This document shows, in pieces, positions 38,016 through 45,306 of a stretch of DNA of 64,000 nt. The notes under the pieces are model-generated. The model made no database searches and was not told where the DNA came from. It saw only the letters and a list, made by a program, of their open reading frames with translations. Numbering within the stretch: position 1 is the first letter of the stretch; each line of letters opens with the position of its first letter. This DNA comes from Rubrivivax sp. GTDB lineage: Bacteria > Pseudomonadota > Gammaproteobacteria > Burkholderiales > Burkholderiaceae_C. The DNA is taken from the NCBI GenBank assembly GCA_021300575.1, contig JAJTDM010000020.1:62001-126000 (forward strand). Reading direction: 5' to 3'. Made by a program: the position numbers and the translations under genes.

Positions 38016-38524
38016 AGGACCCCCTCCGCTGCGGCCACTTCACGCCCGTCTTCAGCCGTCAACCAGCCCTGGTACTTCAAGGGGACGGATCCAGGCGCCA
38101 GGTCGGCAGGCTCGAAAAGCCCGTCCAGCCGCTCCCGCACCACCCCGTGACAGCACAGCCCATGATTCGGTATGGCCGAGCCCGTCACCCGCCAGGACAG
38201 GCGAGCGACACGGCCGGCCGGCCCCAGCCAAGCACCCGCGTGACGGGCGAAGTAATTGCCAATGAGCGAACGCTGCGCCACCACATCGGGGTGGCCCTCC
38301 GCTCGGGCCGCATCCGCGTTGTAGTGGATCAGGTGGCGGTTCCAGGTGACCGCGCTGAACATGAAGATCTGCATCGGGGTGGGCAGCACGCGCAGTTCGG
38401 GCAGGACGACCGGCAGGTCGAAAGGCAGATCGACAGGCAGGTCAGAAAACCCCTGGGCAGCCAACTGCAGCGTCGCGGCTGGCGCCACCGGACGCTGTCG
38501 GGCGGGTGGCGGCGTCCCCCTCAT
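37994..38524 (-). CDS. MaoC-like (R)-hydratase/dehydratase-type hotdog protein
   Basis: MFSAVTWNRHLIHYNADAARAEGHPDVVAQRSLIGNYFARHAGAWLGP. Confidence 0.75.
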   Translation of the reverse strand: MRGTPPPARQRPVAPAATLQLAAQGFSDLPVDLPFDLPVVLPELRVLPTPMQIFMFSAVTWNRHLIHYNADAARAEGHPDVVAQRSLIGNYFARHAGAWLGPAGRVARLSWRVTGSAIPNHGLCCHGVVRERLDGLFEPADLAPGSVPLKYQGWLTAEDGREVAAAEGVLCIHASS

Positions 38525-38982
38525 GCCGGCCTGCGCAGGTAGGTGGCCACTTCGCGGGCCAGCTCGGTGCCCGCGGCGTCGGTAAAAGTCGTCTGCCGTG
38601 TGATGAGGTGCAGGGGCCCGTGCCGGCCCTGTCGGCTCTGCACACCCAGCAACCTGGAGCAGACACTGATCGTCTCACCAGCGCGAGCAGGGCGGTGCAC
38701 CGCGAACTCGCTGGCACCGCCCATGCTGCGGGCATGGGGGGGGCCGCCCTGAATCTCGGCCGGTGACCCGTCCGGGGGCAGTTCCTCGGGCCCCACGTCC
38801 TGCCAGGCCATGACCTGGAAGAACAGCGGGGGTGCCGTCTCGCAGGGCGGCTCGCCGATGGCCTGCCTGAAGCGGCGGATGTCGCGCTCGGTGACCTGGA
38901 AGGTCCAGGAGGAGGTGGCACCCGCTGTGTCGGTGGTGCCAGGGACCGCAGTTGCGCCAGGCTGCATATGGGGAAAGTCCAT
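38521..38982 (-). CDS. FAS1-like dehydratase / MaoC N-terminal-type hotdog protein
   Basis: VTERDIRRFRQAIGEPPCETAPPLFFQVMAWQDVGPEELPPDGSP..GGASEFAVHRPARAGETISVCSRLLGVQSRQGRHGPLHLITRQTTFTDAAGTELARE. Confidence 0.75.
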   Translation of the reverse strand: MDFPHMQPGATAVPGTTDTAGATSSWTFQVTERDIRRFRQAIGEPPCETAPPLFFQVMAWQDVGPEELPPDGSPAEIQGGPPHARSMGGASEFAVHRPARAGETISVCSRLLGVQSRQGRHGPLHLITRQTTFTDAAGTELAREVATYLRRPA

Positions 38983-39113
38983 GAGTCAGACTCACCATTG
39001 CGCCATGCCGCCCTCAGGACGAAGCTGCGCAAACGCAGCAACTCGCAACTCAAGGCGCCATCCGGTTCAGACTGCACCCTCCCAACCCGCTCAGGCCGGG
39101 CCGGGGATCGGCT

Positions 39114-39201
39114 CGGGCCGGGCCCAAGGGCCGTTCGGGCCGGGCCCAAGGGCCGTTCGGGCCGGGCCTAAGGCCCGTTCGGGCTGAGCCTGTCGAAGCC
39201 C
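39114..39201. repeat. Three 22-bp tandem units ending in a cgttcgggctgagcctgtcgaagcc element
   Basis: cgggccgggcccaagggccgtt x2, cgggccgggcctaaggcccgtt, then cgggctgagcctgtcgaagcc. Confidence 0.85.
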
Positions 39202-39224
39202 CGGTCAGGCCCGACCCGCAGGCC

Positions 39225-39956
39225 TCAGCAGCTGATGCCCACGTGCAGCGCCACCAGACCGCCCGTCAGGTTGTGCACGTCCACGTGCCCGAAGCCGGCG
39301 TCCTTCATCATGGCCTTGAGCGTGGCCTGGTCGGGGTGCATGCGGATGGACTCAGCCAGGTAGCGGTAGCTCTCGGCGTCGCCGGCCACCCACTGGCCGA
39401 TGCGGGGCAGCACCTTGAAGGAGTACCAGTCGTACGCACCCTGCAGGGCGGGCGCCACCTTGCTGAACTCCAGCACCAGCAACCGGCCGCCAGGGCGCAG
39501 CACTCGGCACATCTCCTTGAGCGCGGCCTCCTTGTGCGTCATGTTGCGCAGCCCGAAGGAGACGCTGACCAGGTCGAAGGTCTGGTCGCGGAAGGGCAGG
39601 TGCTCGGCGTCGCAGGCCGTGGAGGGCAACAGCAGGCCTTCGTCCACCAGCCGGTCGCGGCCCTCACGCAGCATGGCCTCGTTGATGTCGGTATGCACCA
39701 CCACGCCCCGCGCGCCGGCGCGGCGGGCAAAGGCCCGCGTGAGGTCACCCGTGCCGGCGGCGATATCCAGCACCTTCTGCCCTTCGCGCACGTCAGCCAC
39801 CGCCACCGTGTAGGCCTTCCAGGCCCGGTGCAGCCCGGCCGACATGAGGTCGTTCATCAGGTCGTAGCGCTTGGCCACGGAGTCGAACACGCCGCGCACG
39901 CGCGCGGCCTTCTCAGCCTCGTCGACCGTCTGGAAACCGAAGTGGGTGCGTGCCAT
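39225..39956 (-). CDS. ubiE: Bifunctional demethylmenaquinone / 2-methoxy-6-polyprenyl-1,4-benzoquinol methyltransferase UbiE
   Basis: [97 protein letters not shown]. Confidence 0.97.
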   Translation of the reverse strand: MARTHFGFQTVDEAEKAARVRGVFDSVAKRYDLMNDLMSAGLHRAWKAYTVAVADVREGQKVLDIAAGTGDLTRAFARRAGARGVVVHTDINEAMLREGRDRLVDEGLLLPSTACDAEHLPFRDQTFDLVSVSFGLRNMTHKEAALKEMCRVLRPGGRLLVLEFSKVAPALQGAYDWYSFKVLPRIGQWVAGDAESYRYLAESIRMHPDQATLKAMMKDAGFGHVDVHNLTGGLVALHVGISC

Positions 39957-40043
39957 GAGGTGGATTGTCGCGCGTGCGGCACACCCCCTCCAGTTCCCCT
40001 CCAGCCGGGCCTGTCAGCCCCGCTGATGGCCCCGCGGATGCGA

Positions 40044-40358
40044 TCAGGGGCGTACGGCGATCTCGTTCTTCACGGCCTTCACGCCGTTGACGCCACGTGC
40101 AATGTCCCCGGCCATCGTCCTTTCGGTGGCGTTCTTGGCGAACCCGGACAACATCACCGTGCCATTCAGCGTCTCGACGCTGATCGCTACAGCGTCCACC
40201 TGCTGGTTTTCGACAAAGCGGGCCTTGATCCGCGCCGTGATCGTCGAATCGTCGACATAGGCGCCGATGGTCTCCTGTCCGCGCGTGACGGCGCAACCTG
40301 TCACGGTGACCAATGCCAGTGCCGTGACGGTCATGGCGAGAAGGGTGCGCATGTTCAT
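40044..40358 (-). CDS. BON domain lipoprotein
   Basis: MNMRTLLAMTVTALALVTVTGCAVTRGQETIGAYVDDSTITARIKARFVENQQVDAVAISVETLNGTVMLSGFAKN. Confidence 0.93.
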   Translation of the reverse strand: MNMRTLLAMTVTALALVTVTGCAVTRGQETIGAYVDDSTITARIKARFVENQQVDAVAISVETLNGTVMLSGFAKNATERTMAGDIARGVNGVKAVKNEIAVRP

Positions 40359-40536
40359 GGTGAATCTCCTGTGAGGTTGACAAGGTGTGGTGTCCATCTG
40401 TCGAAGGTGAAACGTCCGACAGCGCCGATCAAGACATCGACCTGCCGGATGGTCCAGACCGATCACTTCTTCAGCGTTCGTCCTTGTAAGAGACGGCGGC
40501 GACAGGCCATTGCGCTCAGGCAACGCAGTTCATGGC

Positions 40537-40803
40537 CTATGGCTTGAGTTGCTGCGCAACAACACGCCCTGCGGGATCGATGAACACGCGATAACGGTGG
40601 CCATCCCGGCAAGTGGCGATGTGATCGTCATCCTTCAATGGCGTCGCGCTGATCACCTGGCCGCAAGGCAGGCCCAGCAGCGCAATGACGGACGTCAGGT
40701 CCCTGCGGAGTTCCGCGTCATCTGCTGCGACGGCGGACCCTGCAACGAGCCCGGCCCACAAGGCGATGCAGGACCAGATCGGGGTGTGAATCTTCACCAG
40801 CAT
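40537..40803 (-). CDS. Small secreted hypothetical protein
   Basis: MLVKIHTPIWSCIALWAGLVAGSAVAADDAELRRDLTSVIALLGLPCGQV; clear signal peptide. Confidence 0.6.
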   Translation of the reverse strand: MLVKIHTPIWSCIALWAGLVAGSAVAADDAELRRDLTSVIALLGLPCGQVISATPLKDDDHIATCRDGHRYRVFIDPAGRVVAQQLKP

Positions 40804-40830
40804 GGTTTGTCGAGGCCAGGAGGGCACTTG

Positions 40831-41430
40831 CTACAGGGTGTTGAGCTTTGCCGGATCCGACAGAACGCTCCAGATGGACTCTCTTGACGAGGCGAGCGCG
40901 CCGGCCAGTGGAGGGTCGGCGTCCTGCAGCAGCGCAAGCGTCTTCATGACCAGCAGGTCAAACGCCCGCCGCAGTTCGACCAGCGAAGTCTTGATCCGCC
41001 CTTCGTAGAACCCCTTGAACCGCTCCAGCAGATCATCGATCTGGTTCTTGAGCGCCAGCTTGCTGAAGGTACTGATGGCTTTCGTCTCCCTCAGGCGCGC
41101 CTCCAGCGACTTGAGGTCCAGCGGCGGGGCTGCTGCAGGCTTCGCCGCAGGGGACGCAGACGGTTGCGACCTGGTGGGTGGCGGCACAACGGGGGGCGAT
41201 GCAGCAGGCTTGGCCGTGGCGCGCGGCCTCGCCAACTCAGGCTTGACCGGGAGTGCGTCCTTTGAGCCTCGTGGGGCAGGCTTTGTCGAAGGTACGGCGT
41301 CCTCGGCAGAGGCTTGAGTGGGTGTCTGCTGCTGACCCCTGCGCTCGAGCCCGGCACAACCCACCGTCAGGGCGGCGCAGGCCACCAGCATGGGCAGACC
41401 ACGAGGCACTTTCTCCATGGGGCCAGACAT
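40831..41430 (-). CDS. Hypothetical lipoprotein with Pro/Ala/Lys-rich linker and helical C-terminal domain
   Basis: MLVACAALTVGCAGLERRG lipobox; C-term LKSLEARLRETKAISTFSKLALKNQIDDLLERFKGFYEG. Confidence 0.7.
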   Translation of the reverse strand: MSGPMEKVPRGLPMLVACAALTVGCAGLERRGQQQTPTQASAEDAVPSTKPAPRGSKDALPVKPELARPRATAKPAASPPVVPPPTRSQPSASPAAKPAAAPPLDLKSLEARLRETKAISTFSKLALKNQIDDLLERFKGFYEGRIKTSLVELRRAFDLLVMKTLALLQDADPPLAGALASSRESIWSVLSDPAKLNTL

Positions 41431-41512
41431 CCATCAACAGGGTCAAGAACCACGGTGCCCAGCGCGTGGGCCAGGACATCTGGCCGAACAGACCACGCGC
41501 CTGAGCGAAGGG

Positions 41513-41710
41513 TCACTTCCTGGCGGTATCCCGCACGTCACTGACGGCTTGCTTCAGGTTGCCCACTCCCTTCTGGATCTTTCCTTCTGCCTGCTTCTTC
41601 AACCCCTTGGCTTGCTGCTTCTTGCTGCCCACCCATTTGCCGGCCTCTTCCTGGATCTTGCCGGCCACGTCTTTCAGGGTGCCCTGCACCTGATCCTTGT
41701 TCATGCTCAT
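41513..41710 (-). CDS. CsbD family stress protein
   Basis: MSMNKDQVQGTLKDVAGKIQEEAGKWVGSKKQQAKGLKKQAEGKIQKGVGNLKQAV. Confidence 0.92.
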   Translation of the reverse strand: MSMNKDQVQGTLKDVAGKIQEEAGKWVGSKKQQAKGLKKQAEGKIQKGVGNLKQAVSDVRDTARK

Positions 41711-41804
41711 GATCGACTCCTTCGTTGCTTGATGGGGGAGAGATCGGGCACGCTGAGGGGCCTTGATCCGATCCCGTTGCCGAGACTTCAACGATGCAAG
41801 GTGG

Positions 41805-41963
41805 CTACAGCCTTCCCATCAACACCAGCACGAGCAACACCACCAAGATGACGCCCACGATGCCGCTGGGGCCGTAACCCCAGCCTCTGCTGTGAGGCCA
41901 CGCGGGAAAGACACCCACCAAGGCCAGGATCAGGAGGATCAGCAAAATGGTTCCCAAGCTCAT
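41805..41963 (-). CDS. DUF3309-like small membrane protein (below the ORF-track length cutoff)
   Basis: Manual translation: MSLGTILLILLILALVGVFPAWPHSRGWGYGPSGIVGVILVVLLVLVLMGRL*. Confidence 0.85.
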   Translation of the reverse strand: MSLGTILLILLILALVGVFPAWPHSRGWGYGPSGIVGVILVVLLVLVLMGRL

Positions 41964-42142
41964 ATCGTGCTCCTTTGCGCTCATTGATGTGATTCATCGA
42001 GAGGCCACCACTTGCGAGTGCCGGATGGTCGCCGCACACATCGATACCCTGCGTGCCCAGGGCTCGAGCATGCGCTGGGGACGATGCGGCCCTGATGCGT
42101 CCGATCAACGTGAGGCTTCGCAGCTCATGAGACCCGACCCGC

Positions 42143-42910
42143 TCAGGTGCTCCTTTGGGTGGCACAGATGCCATCGTCTGATCCCCCGGGCGCGCTGCGG
42201 CTCGGCCTGGGCAGCAGGCGGGCGTACTCCTTACTGACCACGGCGTGGCACTCGCAAGATCGCCGCTCAAGACTGGCGCGGTCGAGCACCTCGATGCATC
42301 CCCGCCTGCAGCGGATCAACCCAGCGGCCCGCAAGTGGCCGACGACCAGCGTCACGCTCTCGCGGCGCACACCCAGCAAGCTGGCCAGCGCATCGTGCGT
42401 CACCACGATTTCGTTATCTGCCAGGCGATCCAGGCAGTGCAGCAGCCAGGTGCACACCTGCTGATCGACGGTGTGATGGCGGGAGCAGACGGCTGTCTGG
42501 GTGATCTGCGTGATCAGCGCCTGGGCGTAACGCAGCAACAACTGCCGTACCGCCTCGAAGCGGTTGAACTCCTCTTGGAGGGCCAGGGCGGGCATCCGAA
42601 ATCCCTGACCTGCGATCAACACCGAGCCGCCGCTGGTCGCGGTGTCCGATCCAAGAAGGAGCGAGATGCCAACGACACCTTCATGACCGGCAATGGCGAA
42701 CCCGGTGGACCCGCCTGCCTCGGTCACTTGGAGCAAGGAGATGATGGCGCTGGTGGGAAAGTACGCGTGGAACTGGGGTTGGCCCGCCGCGTACAGGATC
42801 TCCCCTCGCCTCAGGTTCACAGGCTCCAAGTGAGGCTTCCAGCGCTGCCAGTCGGCGGCCTCAAGTGCGGCCAGCAGGTGGTTGGCAAGGGGGTCAGTTG
42901 CAGGGGTCAT
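42143..42910 (-). CDS. Crp/Fnr family transcriptional regulator
   Basis: NLRRGEILYAAGQPQFHAYFPTSAIISLL..HDALASLLGVRRESVTLVVGHLRAAGLIRCRRGCIEVLDRASLE. Confidence 0.92.
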   Translation of the reverse strand: MTPATDPLANHLLAALEAADWQRWKPHLEPVNLRRGEILYAAGQPQFHAYFPTSAIISLLQVTEAGGSTGFAIAGHEGVVGISLLLGSDTATSGGSVLIAGQGFRMPALALQEEFNRFEAVRQLLLRYAQALITQITQTAVCSRHHTVDQQVCTWLLHCLDRLADNEIVVTHDALASLLGVRRESVTLVVGHLRAAGLIRCRRGCIEVLDRASLERRSCECHAVVSKEYARLLPRPSRSAPGGSDDGICATQRST

Positions 42911-43245
42911 GGCTCGGCTGGCACCGCCCGAGTGGCCTGCCAAACCCCGTTGTAGGACCCCGTTCAGTTGCCGGGTTGAGGCGCGTCAAGCGCGAGCAAG
43001 CGCTGTGTTCGGCGCCGCACGGTCGTTACACGGCAATGCGCGCAAATTCCTCCTGGACGTCGACCGGAGGAGAAGCCTCATGAACCACTGGCACCCTTGC
43101 AAGGCCACGCTGGCGCGCGGCGACTCGATGAGCGTGTTCCGGAGATTGAAAACTGATTTTCCTTGCCGCCCATCTCTGAGCGCGCGGGGGAAAAAAGGGG
43201 TCACTTCGGTGGCCGGTGTTCCAGCAACAACCAAGGAGTCTTGAA

Positions 43246-43476
43246 ATGAAATGGGAACAGATTGAAAGAGATTGGAAGGCCTACAAACCGCAGATGGTCA
43301 AGCAGTGGACCAAGCTGACCGATGAACACCTGAACGCAATGGGGGGCAAGCGGGACAAGCTGGCCACCAGGATTCAGGAGGTGTATGCGGTCAGCAAGGA
43401 AGAGGCCGAAAAGCAGATCAAGGCCTTTGAAGAGCACGCCAAGCAACCGCAGGCTGCATCAGTGGCCGCCGACTAA
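43246..43476 (+). CDS. CsbD-like stress protein
   Basis: MKWEQIERDWKAYKPQMVKQWTKLTDEHLNAMGGKRDKLATRIQEVYAVSKEEAEKQIKAFEEH. Confidence 0.85.
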   Translation: MKWEQIERDWKAYKPQMVKQWTKLTDEHLNAMGGKRDKLATRIQEVYAVSKEEAEKQIKAFEEHAKQPQAASVAAD

Positions 43477-43489
43477 GAAGCGGCTCCAC

Positions 43490-43537
43490 GCCCTCGCTCG
43501 CGACTTTTCCAGACGGTCGCAAGCGAGGGCTCTTTTG
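43490..43537 (+). terminator. Rho-independent terminator after the CsbD-like gene
   Basis: gccctcgctcgcgac - loop - gtcgcaagcgagggc followed by tcttttgt. Confidence 0.85.
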
Positions 43538-43554
43538 TTCTCCAGCCTGCGGTT

Positions 43555-44646
43555 TCAATCTGGGCCCTCTACGGGCGCCTCGGCTTGTCGTGCAATCAGG
43601 ACCATGTGCCAGAGCGCAAAGAACATCGCCGCGATGACAGGACCCAGGACGAAGCCGTTGATGCCGAAGACCACCATGCCCCCCAGCGTCGTGATCATCA
43701 CCACGTAGTCGGGCATGAGGGTGGCCTTGCCCACGAGCATGGGCCGCAGCAGGTTGTCGACCAGACCGATGACCAGCACACCCCAGGCCGCCAGGGCCAC
43801 ACCGTGCCAGGTTGCACCCGTGGCCAGGAACCACAGTGCAACGGGCAGCCACACCAGCGCCGCGCCAATGGCCGGCAGCAGCGAGAGAAAGGCCATCACC
43901 GCGGCCCACAGCAACGCACCTCGCACGCCCAGGAACCAGAATGCAATCCCACCGAGCGCGCCCTGCAGGGCTGCCACCACCAGGTTGCCCCTGACGGTGG
44001 ACCGGATCACATGGCTGAACTTGTGCAGCAACTCCTGCTTGTGAGAGGGTGTGAGCGGAATTGCATGCCGCATGGCGTGCACGATGCGGTCGCCATCGCG
44101 GATCAGGAAGAACGCCAGGTAGGGTGTGATGAGCAGGCTGGCGGCGAACTCGATGGTGTTCTGCCCGAGACTCAAGGCCTTGCCGGCCATGAAGCCGCTG
44201 GCCTGCTGCAGCCCGGTGTTCAGATGGCGCTGCAAGGTCTCGAAGTCCGCCAGCCCCAGGCGCTTGAGCAGCCCGATCGACCAGCTTGGCAGCGCATCAA
44301 ACACCCCGCGCAGGTAAGGCAACGCGCGAGACTCGATGGACTGAAGACGTGCCAGCAGCCCCACCGCCTCATCGACCAGCATGACGCTCAGGAGCGTCAG
44401 CGGGACCACCACGATCACCGCGGCGATCAGGATCGTGAGCAGCGCCGACAGGGTGCGCCGGTGCCGGAGCCGCAACAGCAGGCGACGGTGCAGCGGGGCG
44501 AAGAGCAACGCAATGATCGCGCTCCACAGCAGCGTGCTGAAAAACGGCAGCAGGATCCAGACCAGCGCGAGCGAGACACCCCCCAACATCCACAGCAAGG
44601 GCCGGTGCTCCAGGACCGCAGGTACGCCTTCATCGGGGCTCTTCAT
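43555..44646 (-). CDS. AI-2E family transporter (PerM-like)
   Basis: VSLALVWILLPFFSTLLWSAIIALLFAPLHRRLL..LLITPYLAFFLIRDGDRI..GLVDNLLRPMLVGKATLMPDYVVMITTLGGMVVFGINGFVLGPVIAAMF. Confidence 0.94.
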   Translation of the reverse strand: MKSPDEGVPAVLEHRPLLWMLGGVSLALVWILLPFFSTLLWSAIIALLFAPLHRRLLLRLRHRRTLSALLTILIAAVIVVVPLTLLSVMLVDEAVGLLARLQSIESRALPYLRGVFDALPSWSIGLLKRLGLADFETLQRHLNTGLQQASGFMAGKALSLGQNTIEFAASLLITPYLAFFLIRDGDRIVHAMRHAIPLTPSHKQELLHKFSHVIRSTVRGNLVVAALQGALGGIAFWFLGVRGALLWAAVMAFLSLLPAIGAALVWLPVALWFLATGATWHGVALAAWGVLVIGLVDNLLRPMLVGKATLMPDYVVMITTLGGMVVFGINGFVLGPVIAAMFFALWHMVLIARQAEAPVEGPD

Positions 44647-44850
44647 CCAGGCACCAGGTGGCAGACCGCAGAGACGATCAACCATCGTAGAGGCCTGCAG
44701 GCCCCTGGCGACGCATCAGCCGTGTCCTGGGCTGCCGCTGCTCAACGAAGGCGGCGAAACCGCGCAGTGCCCCAGTGGGACTCGCTCATGGGGTCTCGCC
44801 AGCGCCGGGCGCACCGCGCTCCAAGGGGCTGCACCAAGCCCCGGGGTGTT

Positions 44851-45276
44851 TCAGTGGTGGTGCCCGCAGGCGCCACCCGCACCACCCGCGGCAGCGGTCA
44901 TCGGGGCGTCGCGGTGGGTGCCCGCCGCCTCGATGCGCTGCGCGTACTGTGCCCACAGCACCTCCTGGTCAGCGCCCAGGTGGTAGAGGTAGTCCCAGGA
45001 AAAGATGCCGGTGTCGTGGCCGTCGCTGAAGGTGGGCTGCACCGCGTAGTGGCCCACGGTCTGCAGGTCCGTGATGCCGACGTCGCGCTTGCCCGTCTGC
45101 AGCACCTCCTGCCCCGGCCCGTGCCCTTGCACCTCGGCCGAAGGGGAGTACACACGCATCAACTCGAAGGGGATGCGAAAGGTCTTGCCGTCTTCAAAGC
45201 CGATCTCCAGCACGCGCGAGGTCTGATGAAGGGTCAGCGCCGTGGGCATGGGGGTTTGCGTGGTCAGGCCAGCCAT
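44851..45276 (-). CDS. DUF971 (gamma-butyrobetaine hydroxylase-like N-terminal domain) protein
   Basis: LTLHQTSRVLEIGFEDGKTFRIPFELMRVYSPSAEVQGHG..VGHYAVQPTFSDGHDTGIFSWDYLYHLG; C-terminal GGACGHHH. Confidence 0.93.
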   Translation of the reverse strand: MAGLTTQTPMPTALTLHQTSRVLEIGFEDGKTFRIPFELMRVYSPSAEVQGHGPGQEVLQTGKRDVGITDLQTVGHYAVQPTFSDGHDTGIFSWDYLYHLGADQEVLWAQYAQRIEAAGTHRDAPMTAAAGGAGGACGHHH

Positions 45277-45306
45277 GAGTTCTCCGGTGTCTTGCGGGGC
45301 AACAGG

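Noticed and set aside
4735-38982. EPS locus as a PEP-CTERM/exosortase system
   Set aside because: The EpsE/EpsF/CpsD/EpsL-like set resembles exosortase-linked loci, but I see no exosortase and no PEP-CTERM substrate in the window.
39114-39201. Possible CRISPR or mobile-element end
   Set aside because: Direct tandem 22-bp units without spacers, no transposase or target duplication visible.
41983-42000. Candidate FNR box (ttgatgtgattcat)
   Set aside because: Only one half-site matches TTGAT-N4-ATCAA; too weak to claim.
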